From positions 3,286,001 to 3,350,000 of the forward strand of contig NC_135053.1 in the NCBI RefSeq assembly GCF_051014685.1: a DNA stretch of 64,000 bases. Reading direction: 5' to 3'. Each line of letters begins with the position of its first letter. The stretch's first letter is position 1. The translations under genes and the position numbers were made by a program. The DNA is from Ptiloglossa arizonensis (taxonomy: Eukaryota; Arthropoda; Insecta; Hymenoptera; Colletidae). This document shows, piece by piece, positions 47,054 through 60,862 of the stretch. Under the pieces are notes generated by a model. That model did no database searches, was not told the DNA's origin, and saw only the letters and a program-made list of their open reading frames with translations.

Positions 47054-50000
47054 CTACTCCTACCGTTGTAATCGGGTAAGTTTCTACTTTCAGATGGAAC
47101 AGAAATTTGGCGGATTGGTCAATCCGTTCGCGAGATATGGCAGTTTGGAGGTAAGAAACGCTTGAGAAACCCAAAATTTTCGCAGTTCTGATGCTCGAAA
47201 CGAATAACTAGAACGGCCTAGGGGAAAACTACTCATACCGTTGTAAGCGGGCGAGTTTCTACTTTCAGATGCAACAGAAATTTTGCGGATTGGTCAATCC
47301 GTTCGCGAGATATGGCAGTTTGGATGTAAGAAACGCTTGAGAAACTCAAAATTTTCGCAGTACTGATGCTCGAAACGAATAACTAGAACGGCCTAGGGGA
47401 AGAGTACGCATACCGTTGTAATCGGGCGGGTTTCTACTTTCAGATGCAACAGAAATTTTGCGGATTCGCCACTCCGTTCGCGAGATATGGCAGTTTGGAG
47501 GAAAGAAACGCTTGTGTAACTCAAAATTTTCGCAGTTCTGATGCTCGAAACGAATAACTAGAACGGCCTAGGGGAAAACTACTCATACCGTTGTAAACGG
47601 GCGAGTTTCTACTTTCAGATGCAACAGAAATTTGGCGGATTGGTCAATCCGTTCGCGAGATATGGCAGTTTGGAGGTAAGAAACGCTTGAGAAACCCAAA
47701 ATTTTCGCAGTTCTGATGCACGAAACGAATAACTAGAACGGCCTAGGGGAAAAGTACACGTGCCGTTGTAATCGGGCGAGTTTCTACTTTCAGATGCAAC
47801 AGAAATTTTGCGGATTGCTCAATCAGTTCACGAGATATGGCAGTTTGGAGGTAAGAAACGCTTGAGAAACTCAAAATTTTCGCAGTTCTGATGCTCGAAA
47901 CGAATAACTTGGACGGCCTAGGGGAAAAGTACGCATAACGTTGCAATCGGGCGAGTTTCTACTCTCAGATGCAACAGAAATTTTGCGGATTGGTCAATCA
48001 GTTCGCGAGAAATGGCAGTTTGGAGGTAAGAAACCCTTGAGAAACTCAAAATTTTCGCCGTTCTGATGCTCGAAACGAATAACTAGAACGGCATAGGGGA
48101 AAAGTACACATACGGTTGTAATCGGGCGAGTTTCGACTCTCAGATGCAACAGAAATTTTGCGGATTGGTCGCTCGGTTCGCGAGAAATGGCAGTTTGGAG
48201 GTAAGAAATCCTTGAGAAACTCAAAATTTTCGCAGTTCTGATGCTCGAAACGAATAACTAGAACGGCCTAGGGGAAAAGTACGCATACCGTTGTAATCGG
48301 GCGGGTTTATACTCTCAGATGCAACAGAAATTTTGCGAATTGGTCAATCCGTTCGCGAGATATGGCAGTTTGGATGTAAGAAACGCTCGAGAAACTCAAA
48401 ATTTTCGCAGTTCTGATGCTCGAAACGAATAACTAGAACGGCCTAGGGGAAAAGTACGCACACCGTTGTAATCGGGCGAGTTTCTACTCTCAGATGCAAC
48501 AGAAATTTTGCGGATTGGTCAATCGGTTCGCGAGATATGGCAGTTTGGAGGTAAGAAACGCTTGAGAAACTCCAAATTTTCGCAGTTCTGATTCTCGAAA
48601 CGAATAACTAGAACGGCCTAGGGGAAAAGTACGCATACCTTTGTAATCGGGCGAGCTTCTACTTTCAGATGCAACAGAAATTTTGCGGATTGGTCAAACC
48701 GTTCGCGAGATATGGCAGTTTGGAGGTAAGAAACGCTTGAGAAACTCAAAATTTTCGCAGTTCTGATGCTCGAACAGAATAGCTAGAACGGCCTAGGGGA
48801 AAACTACTCATACCGTTGTAATCGGGCGAGTTTCTACTTTGAGATGCAACAGAAATTTTGCGGATTGGACAATCCGTTCGCGAGATATGGCAGTTTGGAG
48901 GTAAGAAACGCTTGAGAAACTCAAAATTTTCGCAGTTCTGATGCTCGAACAGAATAGCTAGAACGGCCTAGGGGAAAACTACTCATACCGTTGTAATCGG
49001 GCGAGTTTCTACTTTGAGATGCAACAGAAATTTTGCGGATTTGACAATCCTTTCGCGAGATATGGCAGTTTGGAGGTAAGAAACGCTTGAGAAACTCAAA
49101 ATTTTCGCAGTTCTGATGCTCGAAACGAATAACAAGAACGGCCTAGGGGAAAACTACTCCTACCGTTGTAATCGGGTAAGTTTCTACTTTCAGATGGAAC
49201 AGAAATTTGGCGGATTGGTCAATCCGTTCGCGAGATATGGCAGTTTGGAGGTAAGAAACGCTTGAGAAACCCAAAATTTTCGCACTTCTGATGCTCGAAA
49301 CGAATAACTAGAACGGCCTAGGGGAAAACTACTCATACCGTTGTAAACGGGCGAGTTTCTACTTTCAGATGCAACAGAAATTTTGCGGATTGGTCAATCC
49401 GTTCGCGAGATATGGCAGTTTGGATGTAAGAAACGCTTGAGAAACTCAAAATTTTCGAAGTTCTGATGCTCGAAACGAATAACTAGAACGGCCTAGGGGA
49501 AAAGTACGCATACCTTTATAATCGGGCGAGTCTCTACTTTCAGATGCAACAGAAATTTTGCGGATTGGTCAATCCGTTCGCGAGATATGGCAGTTTGGAG
49601 GTAAGAAACGCTTGGGAAACCCCAAATTTTCGCAGTTCTGATTCTCGAAACGAATAACTAGAACGGCCTAGGGGAAAAGTACGCATACCGTTGTAATCGG
49701 GCGGGTTTCTACTCTCAGATGCAACAGAAATTTTGCGAATTGGTCAATCCGTTCGCGAGATATGGCAGTTTGGATGTAAGAAACGCTCGAGAAACTCAAA
49801 ATTTTCGCAGTACTGATGCTCGAAACGAATAACTAGAACGGCCTAGCGGAAAAGTACGCATACCGTTGTAATCGGGCGGGTTTCTACTTTCAGATGCAAC
49901 AGAAATTTTGCGGATTCGCCACTCCGTTCGCGAGATATGGCAGTTTGGAGGAAAGAAACGCTTGTGTAACTCAAAATTTTCGCAGTTCTGATGCTCGAAA

Positions 50001-53000
50001 CGAATAACTAGAACGGCCTAGGGGAAAAGTACGCACACCGTTGTAATCGGGCGAGTTTCTACTCTCAGATGCAACAGAAATTTTGCGGATTGGTCAATCG
50101 GTTCGCGAGATATGGCAGATTGGAGGTAAGAAACGCTTGAGAAACTCCAAATTTTCGCAGTTCTGATGCTCGAAACGAATAACTAGAACGGCCTAGGGGA
50201 AAACTACTCCTACCGTTGTAATCGGGTAAGTTTCTACTTTCAGATGGAACAGAAATTTGGCGGATTGGTCAATCCGTTCGCGAGATATGGCAGTTTGGAG
50301 GTAAGAAACGCTTGAGAAACCCAAAATTTTCGCAGTTCTGATGCACGAAACGAATAACTAGAACGGCCTAGGGGAAAAGTACACGTGCCGTTGTAATCGG
50401 GCGAGTTTCTACTTTGAGATGCAACAGAAATTTTGCGGATTGGACAATCCGTTCGCGAGATATGGCAGTTTGGAGGTAAGAAACGCTTGAGAGACTCAAA
50501 ATTTTCGCAGTTCTGATGCTCGAAACGAATAACTAGAACGGCCTAGGGGAAAACTACTCCTACCGTTGTAATCGGGTAAGTTTCTACTTTCAGATGGAAC
50601 AGAAATTTGGCGGATTGGTCAATCCTTTCGCGAGATATGGCAGTTTGGAGGTAAGAAACGCTTGAGAAACCCAAAATTTTCGCAGTTCTGATGCTCGAAA
50701 CGAATAACTAGAACGGCCTAGGGGAAAACTACTCATACCGTTGTAAACGGGCGAGTTTCTACTTTCAGATGCAACAGAAATTTTGCGGATTGGTCAATCC
50801 GTTCGTGAGATATGGCAGTTTGGAGGTAAGAAACGCTTGAGAAACTCAAAAATTTCGCAGTTCTGATTCTCGAAACGAATAACTAGAACGGCCTAGGGGA
50901 AAAGTACGCATACCTTTGTAATCGGGCGAGCTTCTACTTTCAGATGCAACAGAAATTTTGCGGATTGGTCAATCCGTTCGCGAGATATGGCAGTTTGGAG
51001 GTAAGAAACGCTTGAGAAACTCAAAATTTTCGCAGTTCTGATGCTCGAACAGAATAGCTAGAACGGCCTAGGGGAAAACTACTCATACCGTTGTAATCGG
51101 GCGAGTTTCTACTTTGAGATGCAACAGAAATTTTGCGGATTGGACGATCCGTTCGCGAGATATGGCAGTTTGGAGGTAAGAAACGCTTGAGAAACTCAAA
51201 ATTTTCGCAGTTCTGATGCTCGAAACGAATAAATAGAACGGCCTAGGGGAAAACTACTCCTACCGTTGTAATCGGGTAAGTTTCTACTTTCAGATGGAAC
51301 AGAAATTTGGCGGATTGGTCAATCCGTTCGCGAGATATGGCAGTTTGGAGGTAAGAAATGCTTGAGAAACTCCAAATTTTCGCAGTTCTGATTCTCGAAA
51401 CGAATAACTAGAACGGCCTAGGGGAAAAGTACGCATACCATTGTAAACGGGCGAGTTTCTACTTTCAGATGCAACAGAAATTTTGCGGATTGGTCAATCC
51501 GTTCGCGAGATATGGCAGTTTGGATGTAAGAAACGCTTGAGAAACTCAAAATTTTCGAAGTTCTGATGCTCGAAACGAATAACTAGAACGGCCTAGGGGA
51601 AAAGTACGCATACCTTTATAATCGGGCGAGTCTCTACTTTCAGATGCAACAGAAATTTTGCGGATTGGTCAATCCGTTCGCGAGATATGGCAGTTTGGAG
51701 GTAAGAAACGCTTGGGAAACCCCAAATTTTCGCAGTTCTGATTCTCGAAACGAATAACTAGAACGGCCTAGGGGAAAAGTACGCATACCGTTGTAATCGG
51801 GCGGGTTTCTACTCTCAGATGCAACAGAAATTTTGCGAATTGGTCAATCCGTTCGCGAGATATGGCAGTTTGGATGTAAGAAACGCTCGAGAAACTCAAA
51901 ATTTTCGCAGTACTGATGCTCGAAACGAATAACTAGAACGGCCTAGCGGAAAAGTACGCATACCGTTGTAATCGGGCGGGTTTCTACTTTCAGATGCAAC
52001 AGAAATTTTGCGGATTCGCCACTCCGTTCGCGAGATATGGCAGTTTGGAGGAAAGAAACGCTTGTGTAACTCAAAATTTTCGCAGTTCTGATGCTCGAAA
52101 CGAATAACTAGAACGGCCTAGGGGAAAAGTACGCACACCGTTGTAATCGGGCGAGTTTCTACTCTCAGATGCAACAGAAATTTTGCGGATTGGTCAATCG
52201 GTTCGCGAGATATGGCAGATTGGAGGTAAGAAACGCTTGAGAAACTCCAAATTTTCGCAGTTCTGATTCTCGAAACGAATAACTAGAACGGCCTAGGGGA
52301 AAAGTACGCATACCTTTGTAATCGGGCGAGCTTCTACTTTCAGATGCAACAGAAATTTTGCGGATTGGTCAATCCGTTCGCGAGATATGGCAGTTTGGAG
52401 GTAAGAAACGCTTGAGAAACTCAAAATTTTCGCAGCTCTGATGCTCGAACAGAATAGCTAGAACGGCCTAGGGGAAAAGTACGCATACCGTTGTAATCGG
52501 GCGAGTTTCTACTTTGAGATGCAACAGAAATTTTGCGGATTGGACAATCCGTTCGCGAGATATGGCAGTTTGGAGGTAAGAAACGCTTGAGAAACTCAAA
52601 ATTTTCGCAGTTCTGATTCTCGAAACGAATAACTAGAACGGCCTAGGGGAAAAGTACGCATACCGTTGTAATCGGGCGAGTTTCTACTTTGAGATGCAAC
52701 AGAAATTTTGCGGATTGGACAATCCGTTCGCGAGATATGGCAGTTTGGAGGTAAGAAACGCTTGAGAAACTCAAAGTTTTCGCAGTTCTGATGCTCGAAA
52801 CGAATAACTAGAACGGCCTAGGGGAAAACTACTCCTACCGTTGTAATCGGGTAAGTTTCTACTTTCAGATGGAACAGAAATTTGGCGGATTGGTCAATCC
52901 TTTCGCGAGATATGGCAGTTTGGAGGTAAGAAACGCTTGAGAAACCCAAAATTTTCGCAGTTCTGATGCTCGAAACGAATAACTAGAACGGCCTAGGGGA

Positions 53001-56000
53001 AAACTACTCATACCGTTGTAAACGGGCGAGTTTCTACTTTCAGATGCAACAGAAATTTTGCGGATTGGTCAATCCGTTCGTGAGATATGGCAGTTTGGAG
53101 GTAAGAAACGCTTGAGAAACTCAAAAATTTCGCAGTTCTGATGCTCGATACGAATAACCAGAACGGCCTAGGGGAAAAGTACGCATACCTTTGTAATCGG
53201 GCGAGTTTCTACTTTCAGATGCAACAGAAATTTTGCGGATTGGTCAATCCGTTCGCCAGATATGGAAGTTTTGAGGTAAGAAACGCTTGAGAAACTCCAA
53301 ATTTTCGCAGTTCGGATTCTCGAAACGAATAACTAGAACGGCCTAGGGGAAAAGTACGCATACCTTTGTAATCGGGCGAGCTTCTACTTTCAGATGCAAC
53401 AGAAATTTTGCGGATTGGTCAATCCGTTCGCGAGATATGGCAGTTTGGAGGTAAGAAACGCTTGAGAAACTCAAAATTTTCGCAGTTCTGATGCTCGAAC
53501 AGAATAGCTAGAACGGCCTAGGGGAAAACTACTCATACCGTTGTAATCGGGCGAGTTTCTACTTTGAGATGCAACAGAAATTTTGCGGATTGGACAATCC
53601 GTTCGCGAGATATGGCAGTTTGGAGGTAAGAAACGCTTGAGAAACTCAAAATTTTCGCAGTTCTGATGCTCGAAACGAATAAATAGAACGGCCTAGGGGA
53701 AAACTACTCCTACCGTTGTAATCGGGTAAGTTTCTACTTTCAGATGGAACAGAAATTTGGCGGATTGGTCAATCCGTTCGCGAGATATGGCAGTTTGGAG
53801 GTAAGAAACGCTTGAGAAACCCAAAATTTTCGCAGTTCTGATGCTGGAAACGAATAACTAGAACGGCCTAGGGGAAAACTACTCATACCGTTGTAAACGG
53901 GCGAGTTTCTACTTTCAGATGCAACAGAAATTTTGCGGATTGGTCAATCCGTTCGTGAGATATGGCAGTTTGGAGGTAAGAAACGCTTGAGAAACTCAAA
54001 AATTTCGCAGTTCTGATGCTCGAAACGAATAACCAGAACGGCCTAGGGGAAAAGTACGCATACCTTTGTAATCGGGCGAGTTTCTACTTTCAGATGCAAC
54101 AGAAATTTTGCGGATTGGTCAATCCGTTCGCGAGATATGGCAGTTTGGAGGTAAGAAACGCTTGAGAAACTCAAAATTTTCGCAGTTCTGATGCTCGAAA
54201 CGAATAACTAGAACGGCCTAGGGGAAAAGTACGCACACCTTTGTAATCGGGCGAGCTTCTACTTTCAGATGCAACAGAAATTTTGCGGATTGGTCAATCC
54301 GTTCGCGAGATATGGCAGTTTTGAGGTAAGAAACGCTTGTGAAACTCAAAATTTTCGCAGTTCTGATGCTCGAAAAGAATAACTAGAACGGCCTAGGGGA
54401 AAACTACTCATACCGTTGTAATCGGGCGAGTTTCTACGTTTAGATGCAACAGAAATTTTGCGGATTGGTCAATCCGTTCGCGAGATATGGCAGTTTGGAG
54501 GTAAGAAACGCTTGAGAAACTCCAAATTTTCGCAGTTCTGATGCTCGAAACGAATAACTAGAACGGCCTAGGGAAAAAGTACGCATACCTTTGTAATCGG
54601 GCGAGTTTCTACTTTCGGATGCAACAGAAATTTTGCGGATTGGTCAATCCGTTCGCGAGATATGGCAGTTTTGACGTAAGAAACGCTTGTGAAACTCAAA
54701 ATTTTCGCAGTTCTGATGCTCGAAAAGAATAACTAGAACGGCCTAGGGGAAAAGTACGCATACCTTTGCAATCGGGCGAGCTTCTACTTTCAGATGCAAC
54801 AGAAATTTTGCGGACTGGTCAATCCGTTCGCGAGATATGGCAGTTTGGAGGTAAGAAACGCTTGAGAAACTCCAAATTTTCGCAGTTCTGATGCTCGAAA
54901 CGAATAACTGGAACGGCCTAGGGGAAAACTACTCATACCGCTGTAAACGGGCGAGTTTCTACTTTCAGATGCAACAGAAATTTTGCGGATTGTTCAATCC
55001 GTTCGCGAGATATGGCAGTTTGGAGATAAGAAACGCTTGAGAAACTCAAAATTTTCGCAGTTCTGGTGCTCGAAACCAATAACTAGAACGGCCTAGGGGA
55101 AAAGTACGCATACCTTTGCAATCGGGCGAGTTTCTACTTTCAGATGCAACAGAAATTTTGCGGATTGGTCAATCCGTTCGCGAGATATGGCAGTTTGGAG
55201 GTAAGAAACGCTTGAGAAACTCCAAATTTTCGCAGTTCTGATGCTCGAAACGAATAACTAGAACGGCCTAGGGAAAAAGTACGCATACCTTTGTAATCGG
55301 GCGAGTTTCTACTTTCGGATGCAACAGAAATTTTGCGGATTGGTCAATCCGTTCGCGAGATATGGCAGTTTTGACGTAAGAAACGCTTGTGAAACTCAAA
55401 ATTTTCGCAGTTCTGATGCTCGAAAAGAATAACTAGAACGGCCTAGGGAAAAAGTACGCATACCTTTGTAATCGGGCGAGTTTCTACTTTCAGATGCAAC
55501 AGAAATTTTGCGGATTGGTCAATCCGTTCGCGAGATATGGCAGTTTTGATGTAAGAAACGCTTGAGAAACTCAAAATTTTTGCAGTTCTGATGCTCCAAA
55601 AGAATAACTAGAACGGCCTAGGGGAAAACTACTCATACCGTTGTAATCGGGCGAGTTTCTAACTTTCAGATGCAACAGAAATTTTGCGAGTTGGTCAATC
55701 CGTTCGCGAGAAATGGCAGTTTGGAGGTAAGAAACGCTTGAGAAACTCCAAATTTTCGCAGTTCTGATGCTCGAAACGAATAACTAGAACGGCCTAGGGG
55801 AAAAGTACGCATACCTTTGTAATCGGGCGAGTTTCTACTTTCAGATGCAACAGAAATTTTGAGGATTGGTCAATCCGTTCGCGAGATATGGCAGTTTGGA
55901 GGTAAGAAACGCTTGAGAAACTCAAAATTTTCACAGTTCTGATGCTCGAAACGAATAACTAGAACGGCCTAGGGGAAAACTACTCATACCTTTGTAATCG

Positions 56001-59000
56001 GGCGAGTTTCTACTTTCAGATGCAACAGAAATTTTGCGTATTGGTCAATCCGTTCGCGAGATATGGCAGTTTGGAGGTAAGAAACGCTTGAGAAACTCAA
56101 AATTTTCGCAGTTCTGATGCTCGAACAGAATAACTAGAACGGCCTAGGGGAAAACTTCTCACACCGTTGTAATCGGGCGCGTTTCTACTTTCAGATGCAA
56201 CAGAAATTTTGCGGATTGGTCAATCCGTTCGCGAGATATGGCAGTTTTGATGTAAGAAACGCTTGAGAAACTCAAAATTTTCGCAGTTCTGATGCTCGAA
56301 ACGAATAACTAGAACGGCCTAGGGAAAAGTACGCATACCTTTGTAATCGGGCGAGTTTCTACTTTCAGATGCAACAGAAATTTTGAGGATTGGACAATCC
56401 GTTCGCGAGATATGGCAGTTTGGAGGTAAGAAACGCATGAGAAACTCAAAATTTTCACAGTTCTGATGCTCGAAACGAATAACTAGAACGGCCTAGGGGA
56501 AAACTACTCATACCGTTGTAATCGGGCGAGTTCCTACTTTCAGATGCAACAGAAATTTTGCGAGTTGGTCAATCCGTTCGCGAGAAATGGCAGTTTGGAG
56601 GTAAGAAACGCTTGTGAAACTCAAAATTTTCGCAGTTCTGATGCTCGAAAAGAATAACTAGAACGGCCTAGGGGAAAACTACTCATACCGTTGTAATCGG
56701 GCGAGTTTCTACGTTCAGATGCACAGAAATTTTGCGGATTGGTCAATCCGTTCGCGAGATATGGCAGTATGGAGGTAAGAAACGCTTGAGAAACTCCAAA
56801 TTGTCGCAATTCTGATGCTCGAAACGAATAACTAGAACGGCCTAGGGAAAAAGTACGCGTACCATTGTAAACGGGCGAGTTTCTACTTTCGGATGCAACA
56901 GAAATTTTGCGGATTGGTCAATCCGTTCGCGAGATATGGCAGTTTTGAGGTAAGAAACGCTTGAGAAACTCCAAATTTTCGCAGTTCTGATGCTCGAAAC
57001 GAATAACTAGAACGGCCTAGGGGAAAACTACTCATACCGTTGTAATGGGGCGAGTTTCTACTTTCACATGCAACAGAAACTTTGCGGGGCCAATCCGTTC
57101 GCTAGATATGGCAGTTTTGAGGTAAGAAATGCTTGAGAAACTCAAAATTTTCGCAGTTCTGATGCTCGAAACGAATAACTAGAACGGCCTAGGGGAAAAC
57201 TACTCATACCGTTGTAATCGGGCGAGTTTCTACTTTCAGATGCAACAGAAATTTTGCGGATTGGTAAATCCGTTCGCGAGATATGGCAGTTTGGAGGTAA
57301 GAAACGCTTGAGAAACTCAAAATTTTCGCAGTTCTGATGCTCGAACAGAATAACTAGAACGGCCTAGGGGAAAACTACTCATACCGTTGTAATCGGGCGA
57401 GTTTCTACTTTCAGATGCAACAGAAACTTTGCGGATTGGTCAATCCGTTCGCGAGATATGGCAGTTTTGAGGTAAGAAACGCTTGAGAAACTCCAAATTT
57501 TCGCAGTTCTGATGCTCGAAACGAATAACTAGAACGGCCTAGGGGAAAACTACTCATACCGTTGTAATGGGGCGAGTTTCTACTTTCACATGCAACAGAA
57601 ACTTTGCGGGGCCAATCCGTTCGCTAGATATGGCAGTTTTGAGGTAAGAAATGCTTGAGAAACTCAAAATTTCGCAGTTCTGATGCTCGAAACGAATAAC
57701 TAGAACGGCCTAGGGGAAAACTACTCATACCGTTGTAATCGGGCGAGTTTCTACTTTCAGATGCAACAGAAATTTTGCGGATTGGTAAATCCGTTCGCGA
57801 GATATGGCAGTTTGGAGGTAAGAAACGCTTGAGAAACTCAAAATTTTCGCAGTTCTGATGCTCGAACAGAATAACTAGAACGGCCTAGGGAAAAAGTACG
57901 CGTACCATTGTAAACGGGCGAGTTTCTACTTTCGGATGCAACAGAAATTTTGCGGATTGGTCAATCCGTTCGCGAGATATGGCAGTTTTGAGGTAAGAAA
58001 CGCTTGAGAAACTCCAAATTTTCGCAGTTCTGATGCTCGAAACGAATAACTAGAACGGCCTAGGGGAAAACTACTCATACCGTTGTAATGGGGCGAGTTT
58101 CTACTTTCACATGCAACAGAAACTTTGCGGGGCCAATCCGTTCGCTAGATATGGCAGTTTTGAGGTAAGAAATGCTTGAGAAACTCAAAATTTTCGCAGT
58201 TCTGATGCTCGAAACGAATAACTAGAACGGCCTAGGGGAAAACTACTCATACCGTTGTAATCGGGCGAGTTTCTACTTTCAGATGCAACAGAAATTTTGC
58301 GGATTGGTAAATCCGTTCACGAGATATGGCAGTTTGGAGGTAAGAAACGCTTGAGAAACTCAAAATTTTCGCAGTTCTGATGCTCGAACAGAATAACTAG
58401 AACGGCCTAGGGGAAAACTACTCATACCGTTGTAATCGGGCGAGTTTCTACTTTCAGATGCAACAGAAACTTTGCGGATTGGTCAATCCGTTCGCGAGAT
58501 ATGGCAGTTTTGAGGTAAGAAACGCTTGAGAAACTCCAAATTTTCGCAGTTCTGATGCTCGAAACGAATAACTAGAACGGCCTAGGGGAAAACTACTCAT
58601 ACCGTTGTAATGGGGCGAGTTTCTACTTTCACATGCAACAGAAACTTTGCGGGGCCAATCCGTTCGCTAGATATGGCAGTTTTGAGGTAAGAAATGCTTG
58701 AGAAACTCAAAATTTTCGCAGTTCTGATGCTCGAAACGAATAACTAGAACGGCCTAGGGGAAAACTACTCATACCGTTGTAATCGGGCGAGTTTCTACTT
58801 TCAGATGCAACAGAAATTTTGCGGATTGGAAAATCCGTTCGCGAGATATGGCAGTTTGGAGGTAAGAAACGCTTGAGAAACTCAAAATTTTCGCAGTTCT
58901 GATGCTCGAACAGAATAACTAGAACGGCCTAGGGGAAAACTACTCATACCGTTGTAATCGGGCGAGTTTCTACTTTCAGATGCAACAGAAATTTTGCGGA

Positions 59001-59464
59001 TTGGTCAATCCGCTCGCGAGATATGGCAGTTTGGAGATAAGAAACGCTTGAGAAACTCAAAATTTTCGCAGTTCTGATGCTCGAAACGAATAACTAGAAC
59101 GGCCTAGGGGAAAACTACTCATACCGTTGTAATGGGGCGAGTTTCTACTTTCAGATGCAACAGAAACTTTCCGGATTGGTCAATCCGTTCGCGAGATATG
59201 GCAGTTTTGAGGTAAGAAACGCTTGAGAAACTCAAAATTTTCGCAGTTCTGATACTCGAAACGAATAACTAGAACGGCCTAGGGGAAAAGTACGCATACC
59301 GTTGTAATCGGGCGAATTTCTACTTTCAGATGCAACAGAAATTTTGCGTATTGGTCAATCCGTTCGCGAGATATGGCAGTTTGGAGGTAAGAAACGCTTG
59401 AGAAACTCAAAATTTTCGCAGTTCTGATGCTCGAACAGAATAACTAGAACGGCCTAGGGGAAAA
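47054..59464 (+). repeat. 11.4-kb segmental tandem duplication, copy B (expanded)
   Basis: Abuts copy A directly and follows its monomer order. Tracking the offset gives 11368 at the start; 11718 by about 51.2 kb (two extra monomers in B); 11018 from about 51.4 kb (four fewer); about 10843 from about 54.2 kb (one fewer); about 11368 from about 55.6 kb (three extra, about 55.05-55.57 kb); 11366 at 56.6 kb; and 12411 after about 57.9 kb, because B carries an extra 1045-bp local duplication (about 56.85-57.89 kb against about 57.89-58.94 kb). Point differences from A are sparse over the first several kb (one or two per kb by eye). The end is set where A runs into its own junction at about 47.05 kb. 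Confidence 0.85.
57028..57199 (+). repeat. 172-bp short monomer subtype (ggggccaatcc)
   Basis: A 3-bp-shorter monomer in which gcggattggtcaatccg is replaced by gcggggccaatccg. It also carries tttcacatgc in place of tttcagatgc and gttcgctagata in place of gttcgcgagata. The subtype recurs near 45720, 46240, 57090, 57600, 58130 and 58650. Related forms near 60050, 61095 and 62665 read ggggtcaatcc with gttcgcgag, and one near 61795 keeps tttcagatgc. It is confined to the right half of the window. The change removes the 14-bp dyad present in standard monomers. Confidence 0.88.
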
Positions 59465-59815
59465 CTACTCATACCGTTGTAATCGGGCGAGTTTCTACTT
59501 TCAGATGCAACAGAAATTTTGCGGATTGGTCAATCCGTTCGCGAGATATGGCAGTTTGGAGATAAGAAACGCTTGAGAAACTCAAAATTTTCGCAGTTCT
59601 GATGCTCGAAACGAATAACTAGAACGGCCTAGGGGAAAACTACTCATACCGTTGTAATGGGGCGAGTTTCTACTTTCAGATGCAACAGAAACTTTGCGGA
59701 TTGGTCAATCCGTTCGCGAGATATGGCAGTTTTGAGGTAAGAAAACGCTTGAGAAACTCAAAATTTTCGCAGTTCTGATGCTCGAAACGAATAACTAGAA
59801 CGGCCTAGGGGAAAA

Positions 59816-60862
59816 CTACTCTAACCGTTGTAATGGGGCGAGTTTCTACTTTCAGATGCAACAGAAACTTTGTGGATTGGTCAATCCGTTCGCGAGATAT
59901 GGCAGTTTTGAGGTAAGAAACGCTTGAGAAACTCAAAATTTTCGCAGTTCAGATCCTCGAAACGAATAACTAGAACGGCCTAGGGGAAAACTACACATAC
60001 CGTTGTAATGGGGCGAGTTTCTACTTTCACATGCAACAGAAACTTTGCGGGGTCAATCCGTTCGCGAGATATGGCAGTTTTGAGGTAAGAAACGCTTGAG
60101 AAACTCAAAATTTTCGCAGTTCTGATGCTCGAAACGAATAACTAGAACGGCCTAGGGGAAAACTACTCATACCGTTGTAATGGGGCGAGTTTCTACTTTC
60201 AGATGCAACAGAAACTTTGCGGATTGGTCAATCCGTTCGCGAGATATGGCAGTTTTGAGGTAAGAAACGCTTGAGAAACTCAAAATTTTCTCAGTTCTGA
60301 TGCTCGAAACGAATAACTAGAACGGCCTATGGGAAAACTACTCATACCGTTGTAATGGGGCGAGTTTCTACTTTCAGATGCAACAGAAACTTTGCGGATT
60401 GGTCAATCCGTTCGCGAGATATGGCAGTTTTGAGGTAAGAAACGCTTGAGAAACTCCAAATTTTCGCAGTTCTGAAGCTCGAAACGAATAACTAGAACGG
60501 CCTAGGGGAAAACTACTCATATCGTTGTAATGGGGCGAGTTTCTACTTTCAGATGCAACAGAAACTTTGCGGATTGGTCAATCCGTTCGCGAGATATGGC
60601 AGTTTGGATGAAAGAAACGCTTGAGAAACTCAAAATTTTCGCAGTTCTGATGCTCGAAAAGAATAACTAGAACGGCCTAGGGGAAAACTACACATACCGT
60701 TGTAATGGGGCGAGTTTCTACTTTCAGATGCAACAGAAACTTTGCGGATTGGTCAATCCGTTCGCGAGATATGGCAGTTTTGAGGTAAGAAACGCATGAG
60801 AAACTCCAAATTTTCGCAGTTCTGATGCTCGAAACGAATAACTAGAACGGCCTAGGGGAAAA
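59816..60862 (+). repeat. 1047-bp six-monomer HOR unit, copy 1
   Basis: Exactly 5 x 175 + 172 bp, the short monomer being the ggggtcaatcc type. It starts at ctctaaccgttg, and the next ctctaaccg begins at 60863. Confidence 0.85.
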
